A stretch of 24,345 nucleotides of DNA, taken from contig DBYV01000017.1 in the NCBI GenBank assembly GCA_002310995.1, positions 451 to 24,795 of the forward strand. Reading direction: 5' to 3'. The first letter of the stretch is position 1; each line of letters begins with the position of its first letter. The notes under the pieces are model-generated. The model was not told where the DNA came from. It made no database searches and worked only from the letters and a program-made list of their open reading frames with translations. Made by a program: the position numbers and the translations under genes. This DNA comes from a bacterium UBP6_UBA1177. GTDB lineage: Bacteria > UBP6 > UBA1177. This document shows, piece after piece, positions 6,328-13,203 of the stretch.

Positions 6328-7215
6328 ATGCTTAGAATTGAAAAAGTTGCAGGAAAAGATGTTCTCATGGAATCGGAAATTCCTTTTTTGAAGCTTTTCA
6401 AAAAGGGTAAAGTCCGCGAAGTTTACGAGCTCGGCGAATATCTTCTTATCGTCGCGACTGACAGAATCAGCGCGTTCGACGTCGTTATGAAAACAGGCGT
6501 TCCGTCGAAAGGAATCTATCTCACTCAGCAGTCTGCTTTCTGGTTCAAGTTCATCCGCGAAAACGGTTTCAACACCCATTTCGTAAGTGATGACCTTGAC
6601 GAAATAGCTGAAATCACGGGTGAAAAAAGACTCCTTGACCTTCCATGGCTCCGCGGCAGAGTAATGCTTGGAAAACATGCGGAAGTTCTTCCTGTCGAAG
6701 CTGTATGCCGCTTCAGAATCTTCGGCTCGGCAGTTTCGGCACTCAAAAACAACACATGGATCTGGGACAAAATCGAAGCTGACGACTTCGCGGAAGGCTC
6801 GCTCATCAAAAACGGCCCGATTTTTACTCCTACCGAAAAATCGGAAACCGACGACAAAATCACTTTCGATCAGATGGCGACACTTATCGGCTCGAAGGAA
6901 ACAGCACAGCAGATAAAAGAGACCACGATCAGACTTTTTAAACTCTGCCGTGACTATGCGCTCAAGAATTTCGGCTTCGAAATTGCTGACGGAAAGGTCG
7001 AATACGGTTTTATTGACGGCGTTCTCTCCCTTGTTGACGAGACTTTCACGAGCGACAGCGCACGTTTTATCCCCGATAAATCGAAGGAAGTTTTCAGAAA
7101 ATGGCTCACTGACCACAACTTGAGAAAAGTCGCAGCTGTTCTTCCTGACGATGTCGCAATGATGGTTTCCGATCTCTACAGAAGCCAGTGCCTTGATATG
7201 AAAATCAAACTTTAA
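6328..7215 (+). CDS. purC: Phosphoribosylaminoimidazole-succinocarboxamide synthase (SAICAR synthetase)
   Basis: 295 residues. PurC couples aspartate to CAIR using ATP, step 8 of purine synthesis in the cytoplasm. Signature stretches are KKGKVREVYEL (25-35), the ATP loop region, then DRISAFD (45-51), FTPTEKSETDD (166-176) and VDETFTSDSARF (236-247). The length is near that of the longer PurC form of about 300 residues rather than the 240-residue E. coli type. The canonical EVVVRGYxxGS stretch reads EAVCRFRIFGSA (124-135), so a usually conserved Gly-Tyr after the Arg is Phe-Arg here. The ATG at 6328 follows CAGGAGG; an upstream in-frame ATG at 6277 lies inside the promoter. It stands alone, with no other pur gene beside it. 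Confidence 0.93.
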   Translation: MLRIEKVAGKDVLMESEIPFLKLFKKGKVREVYELGEYLLIVATDRISAFDVVMKTGVPSKGIYLTQQSAFWFKFIRENGFNTHFVSDDLDEIAEITGEKRLLDLPWLRGRVMLGKHAEVLPVEAVCRFRIFGSAVSALKNNTWIWDKIEADDFAEGSLIKNGPIFTPTEKSETDDKITFDQMATLIGSKETAQQIKETTIRLFKLCRDYALKNFGFEIADGKVEYGFIDGVLSLVDETFTSDSARFIPDKSKEVFRKWLTDHNLRKVAAVLPDDVAMMVSDLYRSQCLDMKIKL

Positions 7216-7222
7216 TCAAAAA

Positions 7223-7262
7223 AAACGTAACGACGCAACGACGTCACGCCGTAACGATATAT
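7223..7262. repeat. Second CG-octamer array, between convergent purC and ankyrin genes
   Basis: Phased 8-mers AAACGTAA, CGACGCAA, CGACGTCA, CGCCGTAA, CGATATAT. The period and the closing CGTAACGAT match the array at 2103-2142. Read on the minus strand, it can form a short GACG/CGTC hairpin followed three bases later by a run of eight T, so it may also end transcription of the ankyrin gene. Confidence 0.55.
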
Positions 7263-7268
7263 TCGAAA

Positions 7269-8060
7269 TTATTCAGCTTTGGGTTCTTCTTTGACTTCTT
7301 CAGCAGCCGGAGCTTCAGGAGACTTCTCAGGTGACGGCTCTTCTTTTGCTGGAGCAGCCGGAGTTTTGAGAGCTTTCAGAGTTGCTTCGTAGTTCTCTTT
7401 TCTGCTTGAGAACTGAGCCATATATTCGTTAGCAAGGTCTTCTGCGCTTTTGCCGTCAACGTTCTTGAGAGTCGCGTCAGCGCCTGCGTTGATGAGGATC
7501 TCAACGACTTTCTCGTTTCCTCTCTGAGCAGCAACCATAAGCGGAGACTGTTTTTTCGCATCAAGTGCGTTGACATCGCTGCCTGCCTTTACGAGCTCTT
7601 CAACGACTGTCGGCATGCCTGTCCAGGAAGCCCAGAGAAGGGCAGTCCAGTTGTCTTCATCAACAGCTTTTACATCAGCGCCGTTTTCCAGAAGAAGTTT
7701 CGTCATCTCAAGTCTTTTTTCTTCAAGACTCGGTTTCTCGACTTCTGTTCCGTCTTCTTTTTTGGTAGTAGACTTCTTTGTGATGAGTTCTCTGTCACCG
7801 TAGTTGAGATAAGCGACCCACATAAGCGGGGTTCTTTTCTGCTCATCCTGCTGGTTGACGGTTTTAGCGTCCTTGCCGATGATTTCCTTCATCTTGTCGA
7901 TGTTGTCCTGGATTATCGGGGAAACAAGCGGACTTTCGTCAACATCGCCGCGAAGCTGGTCGAAACCGAGCTTTACGATGAAAGCGAAAACGAGACCTGC
8001 GATCATAAGGATAAGACCGTCTTTGAGTATTGCTTTGTAGTTTACATTCTTTTTAGCCAT
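7269..8060 (-). CDS. Membrane-anchored ankyrin-repeat protein
   Basis: 263 residues. One N-terminal membrane helix lies at about 14-34 after a basic stretch. Ankyrin repeats follow from about 75: RTPLMWVAYLNYG (76-88), then a charged insert (92-117), then TKLLLENGADV (120-130), WTALLWASWTG (138-148) with ELVKAGSDVNA, and SPLMVAAQRGN (172-182) with ILINAGADATLKN. The tail (233-263) is rich in Ala, Pro, Glu and Lys. Ankyrin repeats bind other proteins. Its start is 10 bp after the stop of the upstream MFS gene, with AAGGAGG in the gap, so the two form an operon and the protein may act with or regulate that transporter. This is inference. Which side of the membrane the repeats face is not settled; the basic N-terminus (KK) predicts repeats outside the cytoplasm. 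Confidence 0.8.
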   Translation of the reverse strand: MAKKNVNYKAILKDGLILMIAGLVFAFIVKLGFDQLRGDVDESPLVSPIIQDNIDKMKEIIGKDAKTVNQQDEQKRTPLMWVAYLNYGDRELITKKSTTKKEDGTEVEKPSLEEKRLEMTKLLLENGADVKAVDEDNWTALLWASWTGMPTVVEELVKAGSDVNALDAKKQSPLMVAAQRGNEKVVEILINAGADATLKNVDGKSAEDLANEYMAQFSSRKENYEATLKALKTPAAPAKEEPSPEKSPEAPAAEEVKEEPKAE

Positions 8061-8070
8061 GATTCCCTCC

Positions 8071-9462
8071 TTATGCCTCTGCCTTTGCTTCTTCTTTCGG
8101 CGCTTCTGCAGGAGCAGCTTCAGTGTTGTCCTGGGTGAGCGTTCTCTTGAGTGCGACTACCGCGATCGGGCTGATGATAGCCAGAGCGAAGTAGATCATC
8201 CACATAAATTCAGGGCTTTCGAGGTATTCGATGTTTCCTGTTTCGATCTTAGCTTTAACACCGTCGTAGCAGAGACTTGCGATAAGAAGTCCGCTGACGA
8301 AGCCGTTGATAGGCCTTGCGATGAACATCGGAAGAGCCGAAAGTCCCATGTAGGAAGCGACTTTATCCTTCGGAGCGACAGATGCAACGTATTCGGTGAA
8401 TCTGGGTGAGAAAATAAGTTCACCGACAGCGAAAACGAGGATCTGCGCGATGATTACGAATCTGTAAGCCTGGTCAAGGTTATTGATTCCGGGGATCGCA
8501 AGGAACCATTCGCCCGGGAAAGCAAGGAAAAGAAGCGAAAGGGCGGAAAGTGTCATACCAACGACCAGAAGCTTGACGATATTGAATTTGCCGATGAAAT
8601 TCATAGTAAGTGCAAGACCGACTGTGATGATGAGCGGGTTCAATGAGTTGACCGCACCGAGCTGGAAGTCGGCGAACATCGTTCTAAGGTAATACTTCGG
8701 CATAACCATTGTCTGGTGTGTGAAAACAAGACGGACACCGAGAGTGAGGCAGAGGAAGAGAACAAGTTTCTGGAAAGCTGTTTCCTTCCATACTTCCGCG
8801 AAGATCTTGAGCGGGGTCTTTACCTCGCCGCTGCCGTCGTCTTCGTCTTTTTCTTCCATGTTGTCCTCGTTGATGAGGAAAGCGCAGAGGAAGCATACTG
8901 CACTCATAACGAAACCGAACGTGAAAATCGCAAGGTTGCCTTTAACAGGGCCGAGCGCATTTCTGAAACCGTCACAAACAGCAACACCTGCAAGCATTGC
9001 GCCGATATTCATGATGAGGTAGTAAAGGTTGAAACCCTTACCGCGGTTGTCCTTGTTCGTGAAGTGACGCAGAGCCGTGCTTGTGATCGTTACGAGCATT
9101 GCCGTGCCGAGTGCCATGATGAAAAGAAGTCCGCCGATCGAATACTGGAGAACTTTTCCTTCCATCATACCGGGGAAAATGCCCATTCCGAGACGGCTCA
9201 CCATGAGCAGGATCGTCGCGAAAAGGAAAGATTTCTTGTCGCCGATAACGTCGCAGATCGAGCCGACCGTGAACATGAAAGCGGTGATGAACAGGAAGAA
9301 GTATCCCTGCCAAGCACCTGCTTCATAGTCGCTGAAACCTACATTGTCGGTGAGGAACATCGAAAGAATAATGATAACCGAGAAATAAGAAAGACCGTCA
9401 AAGAACTGGATGGCATTGACCAACCAAAATTCCTTGTTGAAACCACCTAAAGTTTTTGCCAT
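8071..9462 (-). CDS. POT-like major facilitator superfamily transporter
   Basis: 463 residues with about 12 hydrophobic helices. Helix 1 (IQFFDGLSYFSVIIIL) resembles the ERFSYYGMR helix of proton-dependent oligopeptide transporters. LYYLIMNIGAMLAG resembles the family's FYxxINIGA helix. GELIFSPRFTEYVASVAPKDK near the C-terminus matches the paralogue at 430-1989 (GESIWSPRLMQF...APKGKEG). A charged loop of about 25 residues, rich in Glu and Asp, lies between the two halves. The C-terminus ends in an Ala/Pro/Glu/Lys tail much like that of the neighbouring ankyrin protein. The ATG at 9462 follows AAGGAGGTG. The substrate is unknown. Operon with the ankyrin gene. Confidence 0.85.
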   Translation of the reverse strand: MAKTLGGFNKEFWLVNAIQFFDGLSYFSVIIILSMFLTDNVGFSDYEAGAWQGYFFLFITAFMFTVGSICDVIGDKKSFLFATILLMVSRLGMGIFPGMMEGKVLQYSIGGLLFIMALGTAMLVTITSTALRHFTNKDNRGKGFNLYYLIMNIGAMLAGVAVCDGFRNALGPVKGNLAIFTFGFVMSAVCFLCAFLINEDNMEEKDEDDGSGEVKTPLKIFAEVWKETAFQKLVLFLCLTLGVRLVFTHQTMVMPKYYLRTMFADFQLGAVNSLNPLIITVGLALTMNFIGKFNIVKLLVVGMTLSALSLLFLAFPGEWFLAIPGINNLDQAYRFVIIAQILVFAVGELIFSPRFTEYVASVAPKDKVASYMGLSALPMFIARPINGFVSGLLIASLCYDGVKAKIETGNIEYLESPEFMWMIYFALAIISPIAVVALKRTLTQDNTEAAPAEAPKEEAKAEA

Positions 9463-9489
9463 AAAACACCTCCTTAAAAAAAACGGCGC

Positions 9490-9518
9490 AGTTTCCTCAA
9501 AAACGGCAATTAAGTCAA
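9490..9518 (-). promoter_or_regulatory. Possible promoter of the MFS-ankyrin operon
   Basis: On the minus strand TTGACT (9518-9513), 17 nt, GAAACT (9495-9490). The -35 is good and identical to that of rlmB; the -10 is poor. Confidence 0.35.
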
Positions 9519-9565
9519 AAAAAATGTTGTTTTATGGTTATGAATCGCAAATCCTTATATATTTT

Positions 9566-9592
9566 TTTACAATTAACTTCATATGATATAAG
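9566..9592 (+). promoter_or_regulatory. Possible promoter of aat
   Basis: TTTACA (9566-9571), 15-nt spacer, TATAAG (9587-9592) in AT-rich DNA. The spacer is short. The start would be near 9599, about 22 nt before the ATG at 9621. Confidence 0.35.
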
Positions 9593-9608
9593 TTTGACTG
9601 TTTTTTTT

Positions 9609-9620
9609 GCGCGAGGCGCG
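9609..9620 (+). promoter_or_regulatory. Ribosome site of aat lies in a small GC hairpin
   Basis: GCGCGAGGCGCG directly precedes the ATG. The two GCGC arms can pair and would enclose part of the only Shine-Dalgarno-like bases (GAGG). The run of eight T before it makes the GC cluster stand out. Confidence 0.35.
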
Positions 9621-10316
9621 ATGATTTATTATTTGTCCCAAAATGCAATAGGTTTTCCTCCGGTCGAGAATGCTGAGCCTGACGGTTTCCTTGCAATCGG
9701 AGGCGATCTTAGACCGGAAAGGCTTCTTCTTGCCTACAAGTCGGGGATTTTTCCGTGGTATTCCGAAGAAAGCAGAATTTCATATCAGGGAAGCAAGATT
9801 CTATGGTGGGCACCTGATCCGCGCTTTGTCCTTTTCCCTGAAAAACTCCATGTTTCGAAAAGCATGAAAAAAATTCTCAAATCGGGAGAATTCACGGTGA
9901 CTGTCAACACCGCTTTCCCGCAGGTGATAAGCCGCTGCCGCCACGAAGTCAGGGTCCATCAGGAAGGGACGTGGATCACTGACGACATGGAAAAAGCCTA
10001 CAACCGTCTTCACGTTCTGGGTTATGCAATTAGTGTCGAAAGCTGGCTTACCGGCACCGACATCCTCGCCGGCGGGCTTTACGGCGTGATGATAGGAAAG
10101 GCTTTTTTCGGCGAAAGCATGTTTTCGACTTATCCTAACGCATCGAAAGCCGCTTTCATCACTTTTGCCGGCAAACTTCGCGAGATCGGTTGCCCGATAA
10201 TCGACTGTCAGGTCGAAACCGAGCATCTGAAGTCGCTCGGAGCCGAATTTATCCCAAGAAAAGAGTTCCTCGAGATCGTAGGTCGTGCGGCAGAGGCTGG
10301 GAGAGTCGATTTTTAG
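9621..10316 (+). CDS. aat: Leucyl/phenylalanyl-tRNA--protein transferase
   Basis: 231 residues. Aat moves Leu or Phe from charged tRNA to proteins with N-terminal Arg or Lys, marking them for ClpS/ClpAP under the bacterial N-end rule. Motifs in order: FLAIGGDLRPERLLLAYKSG (23-42), ILWWAPDPR (60-68), GTWIT (116-120), SVESW (138-142), GGLYGV (151-156), FFGESMFS (162-169), DCQVETEHLKSLGA (195-208). The family's HSVE reads ISVE here, so the His is lost while the Glu remains. The start at 9621 begins MIYYLSQ, typical of family N-termini; the 29 codons upstream in frame read like an intergenic promoter region and are left out. It stands alone, followed by 85 bp to the bat operon. Confidence 0.92.
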   Translation: MIYYLSQNAIGFPPVENAEPDGFLAIGGDLRPERLLLAYKSGIFPWYSEESRISYQGSKILWWAPDPRFVLFPEKLHVSKSMKKILKSGEFTVTVNTAFPQVISRCRHEVRVHQEGTWITDDMEKAYNRLHVLGYAISVESWLTGTDILAGGLYGVMIGKAFFGESMFSTYPNASKAAFITFAGKLREIGCPIIDCQVETEHLKSLGAEFIPRKEFLEIVGRAAEAGRVDF

Positions 10317-10332
10317 CCACTAAATTTGATTT

Positions 10333-10392
10333 TTGTGAAATAAAATCGTCTTATTTAATGTTGTTTACGCGGTTTTTTGGTCTGTTTCGCGT
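10333..10392 (+). promoter_or_regulatory. Candidate promoter and leader hairpin of the bat operon
   Basis: TTGTGA (10333-10338), 17-nt spacer, TAATGT (10356-10361). An alternative is TTGATT with TCTTAT a few bases upstream. ACGCG (10367-10371) and CGCGT (10388-10392) can pair just ahead of the GAGGA ribosome site at 10393-10397. Both promoter calls are weak. Confidence 0.35.
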
Positions 10393-10401
10393 GAGGATGC
10401 T

Positions 10402-11250
10402 GTGAAAAAGCTGATTTTTGTTATAGTTTTTCTGAGTTTTTCAGTTTTTGCCGAAAGTTTTTCGCCTGAAATTCCAGGCGGCGATGTTTTTTTAGGCGAT
10501 GAAATTGCCGTCAAAGTCAAAATCCAGCCGTCTGAAAACATTTCTGCGGTTTTCAGTGAAAAATTTTCCGATGCAAAAATCAGAAAAGTCGAGGCAACGC
10601 CTGAAAAGGATGCGGTTCTGCTGAAGATCGTCGTTTTCAAAAGCGGTGAAATCGAAATCCCCGAAATAAACATCGTTTCAGGCGGCGTTTCGGGAACGGT
10701 CGAGCCTTTCAAAATCACTGTTCAGACAAGAACTGAAGAGAGCGACACGGAACTCCGCGGTCTTAGGGAAAACGCCGAGATCCGCGAAAAAGACTACACT
10801 CTGCTTTACGTTGCAGCCGCTTTACTCCTTGTCGCCGCGCTTATTTTCGCGTTTATAAAGCTCAAAAAGAAATTTGCGAAAAAGGCGGTCGAAAAAGTTC
10901 CCGAAGTCCTTCCTGCTGATGTCGCGAAAGAGTTCATCAAAAAGGCCGAAGCAAAAAGAAAAGAGGGCGATTTTGAGAGTTTTACAGACCTTGTAACGCT
11001 CGGCATGAAAACTTATATGTCACTAAAAACACACAAGAATTATGTCGAAATGACAACTTTTGAAGTAAAGCGCGCTTTAAAACGCGACCATGTTTTTTCG
11101 GAAAATACCGATGAAATTTTGGCTATTCTCAACCTCGCCGACAGATACAAATTCGCTGACGAGCCGCTCAAACCTGAGGATTTTGATTCTCTGATCGACG
11201 GTTTCTGCGCTTTTTTGAAGAAAAAGGAGGCGAACAATGTTTCCGCTTGA
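10402..11250 (+). CDS. BatD-like short membrane protein, first gene of the bat operon
   Basis: 282 residues. The signal peptide (1-17, cleavage after VFA) leads to a periplasmic beta-rich domain (about 18-110) built like part of a BatD domain. A membrane helix at 133-153 is followed by a cytoplasmic helical domain (165-275) with the pattern MTTFEVKRALKR...ILNLADRYKFADEPL. This resembles the C-terminal domains of BatD and DUF4381-type proteins that sit beside batA in other genomes. No enzyme motif is seen. GTG start at 10402 with GAGGA upstream; no in-frame ATG fits the signal peptide. It overlaps batA by 14 nt. It probably works with the Bat VWA proteins at the inner membrane; the exact role is unknown. 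Confidence 0.72.
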   Translation: MKKLIFVIVFLSFSVFAESFSPEIPGGDVFLGDEIAVKVKIQPSENISAVFSEKFSDAKIRKVEATPEKDAVLLKIVVFKSGEIEIPEINIVSGGVSGTVEPFKITVQTRTEESDTELRGLRENAEIREKDYTLLYVAAALLLVAALIFAFIKLKKKFAKKAVEKVPEVLPADVAKEFIKKAEAKRKEGDFESFTDLVTLGMKTYMSLKTHKNYVEMTTFEVKRALKRDHVFSENTDEILAILNLADRYKFADEPLKPEDFDSLIDGFCAFLKKKEANNVSA

Positions 11251-12223
11251 GCCTCTTTTTCTTCTTTTGTGGATCCCGCTCGTTCTTCTTGCAGTCGGAC
11301 TTATCAAATCAAAAACCAGAAGAAATTCAGTCGCTTTCACCAATTTTCATAATCTTCGCAGCAAAGCCAACGCAAAATATTTTCTGCCGCAGTTTTTTGA
11401 TTTTCTTGCACTTTTCATCCTTGTTTTTGCCTTGGCGCGCCCTGTAACGCTTGAAAAAACGGTGACTCCGCCGGTCGAAGGAAAGGACATAATGATCGCA
11501 CTCGATGTTTCGGGTTCGATGGAAGCTCTCGACTTTCAGCCGAAAAACAGGATCACGGCGGCAAAAAACGTGATCGAAGCATTCGTCAAAGGGAGAAAAA
11601 GCGATAGACTTGGCCTTGTTTTCTTTGCGAAAGAGAGCTTTCTGCAGATTCCGCTTACGACAGATTACGATATTTTCAACGAACTTCTTGCTAGAGTTAC
11701 AACAGGTGTGATCGAAGACGGAACCGCTATCGGAAACGGTCTCGGACTCGCTCTGTCACGGCTCGAAAGCAGCAAAGCAAAAAGCAAAGTGATAATTCTT
11801 CTCACCGACGGCGACAACAATTCCGGCAACATCAGCCCAGAAACTGCGGCATCGCTCGCAGCCGAACAAGGGGTGAAAATCTATTCGATCCTCATCGGCA
11901 CGAGCGGTTTGGTTCCTTTCCCTGCCGGGAAGGACTTCTTCGGTCGCGACACTTTCCAGAAAGTGCAGATGAAGGTAAATCCTGAACTTTTAAGGAATAT
12001 TTCCGATAAATCGGGCGGCAAGTTCTATCAGTCGATTTCAACAGAAGAGCTTGAAAAAGCGTTCAAAGACATCGACGAGCTTGAAAAAAGCCCGATCCCG
12101 GCGAGAAAGCTCAAAATTTACAACGAATACGCTCCCGATTTTATAATCCTTGCTATGATTCTTATTCTTCTTGCCAGAATTTTCTCAATTATATTCAAGG
12201 TCTATCCGGAGGTGGAAAGATGA
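11237..12223 (+). CDS. batA: BatA: VWA-domain membrane protein
   Basis: 328 residues. Hydrophobic segments lie at about 5-22 and 53-69, then a von Willebrand factor A domain (84-285), and a C-terminal helix (302-320). A complete metal-ion-dependent adhesion site is visible: D90-x-S92-x-S94 (DVSGSM), T163 in DGTAIGNG and D191 in LLTDGDNN. Such domains hold proteins together through a bound divalent metal. In other bacteria Bat proteins form a membrane complex linked to aerotolerance or envelope stress, often with a MoxR ATPase. The ATG at 11237 has AGGAGG and overlaps the previous gene; its end overlaps batB by 4 nt (ATGA). Confidence 0.92.
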   Translation: MFPLEPLFLLLWIPLVLLAVGLIKSKTRRNSVAFTNFHNLRSKANAKYFLPQFFDFLALFILVFALARPVTLEKTVTPPVEGKDIMIALDVSGSMEALDFQPKNRITAAKNVIEAFVKGRKSDRLGLVFFAKESFLQIPLTTDYDIFNELLARVTTGVIEDGTAIGNGLGLALSRLESSKAKSKVIILLTDGDNNSGNISPETAASLAAEQGVKIYSILIGTSGLVPFPAGKDFFGRDTFQKVQMKVNPELLRNISDKSGGKFYQSISTEELEKAFKDIDELEKSPIPARKLKIYNEYAPDFIILAMILILLARIFSIIFKVYPEVER

Positions 12224-13203
12224 GGTTCAATGACTGGAGAATTCTTCTTTCCGCTGTCGTGTGGATTCCGCTTCTTGTTTTCTGGATCGTTTACTGCACG
12301 AAAAAATGCAATGATTTTAAGAAGTTCTTTGCGAAATCCCAGTTAAAGAAAGCTGTGGTTGCAGGAAGTAAAAACCTGGTCTTGAAACGGATCCTTATGT
12401 TTACGGCAATTTCTCTTTTCACAGTTGCGGCGGCTCGGCCGATGACAGGTGGAGAAGAGATCAACACAAACTCAACAGGTATCGATATCGCCGTTGTTTT
12501 CGACGTGAGCCTCAGCATGTTTGCCGAGGATGAGAACGGACCACGTTTCGAAAAAGGGAAAATGATGCTCATCGATGTTCTTAATTCGCTCGGAGGCGAC
12601 CGCGTCGCGATAATTCCTTTTGCCGGAGCCGCTTTCCTGCAGCTGCCGCTCACAGACGACTACGAAACCTTGCAGACTGTTGTTTCGGTGCTTGAACCGG
12701 GAATGATCGAGCGTCAGGGGACTGCGCTCGGAACGGCGATGGAACTTGCCGCCGACACTTTGAAATCCTCTCCTGAAACTTCCGACAAAATGATAATAAT
12801 AATTTCTGACGGCGAAGACCCGTCGCTTGATTTCGGCAAGATGAAAGAACTGGTTGAAAAAGAGAATATCCATCTCGCGCTTCTTCCGCTCGGAACCGAG
12901 GACGGCGCTCCGGTCAAAATCGGAGACAGCTATCTGAAAGACAAAAGAAATCAGACAGTTATCTCAAAAATCGATAAAGGTTTCTTCGACAAGTGCATCT
13001 CGGTTTTGGGTGCAGTTGAAATCAAAAAGGGGGACACTCTGAGCTCTTACATCAAAAACTTCAAAAAGAGTTCACGCGGCGAAAGCAGGATCGTGAACAT
13101 CTACAAGGAACGGTTCCAGATCCCGCTTCTTTTCGGAATAATCGTCTTTTTTGTCTACTATCTTCTCTCTTTTGCGGGACGTGGAGGCAAACATGAAAAA
13201 TAG
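12220..13203 (+). CDS. batB: BatB: VWA-domain membrane protein
   Basis: 327 residues with the same layout as BatA: membrane segments at about 9-26 and 58-73, a VWA domain (88-295), and a C-terminal helix. The metal site is complete: D95-x-S97-x-S99 (DVSLSM), T168 in QGTALGTAM and D197 in IISDGEDP. BatA and BatB are probably ancient duplicates and are thought to interact. The gene starts within the stop of batA (ATGA). Its 3' end contains the ribosome site and start of batC. Confidence 0.92.
   Translation: MRFNDWRILLSAVVWIPLLVFWIVYCTKKCNDFKKFFAKSQLKKAVVAGSKNLVLKRILMFTAISLFTVAAARPMTGGEEINTNSTGIDIAVVFDVSLSMFAEDENGPRFEKGKMMLIDVLNSLGGDRVAIIPFAGAAFLQLPLTDDYETLQTVVSVLEPGMIERQGTALGTAMELAADTLKSSPETSDKMIIIISDGEDPSLDFGKMKELVEKENIHLALLPLGTEDGAPVKIGDSYLKDKRNQTVISKIDKGFFDKCISVLGAVEIKKGDTLSSYIKNFKKSSRGESRIVNIYKERFQIPLLFGIIVFFVYYLLSFAGRGGKHEK

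Noticed and set aside
6178..7116. 312-codon minus-strand frame opposite purC
   Set aside because: purC is unmistakable on the + strand; the opposite frame is a composition shadow.
8716..9450. Long + strand open frame (244 codons) opposite the second MFS gene
   Set aside because: It is antisense to a clear membrane transporter with good ribosome site, is strongly charged with no motif, and has no ribosome site.
9534..9620. 29-codon N-terminal extension of Aat
   Set aside because: AT-rich promoter-like DNA with no ribosome site; Aat proteins begin at the MIYYLSQ-like position.
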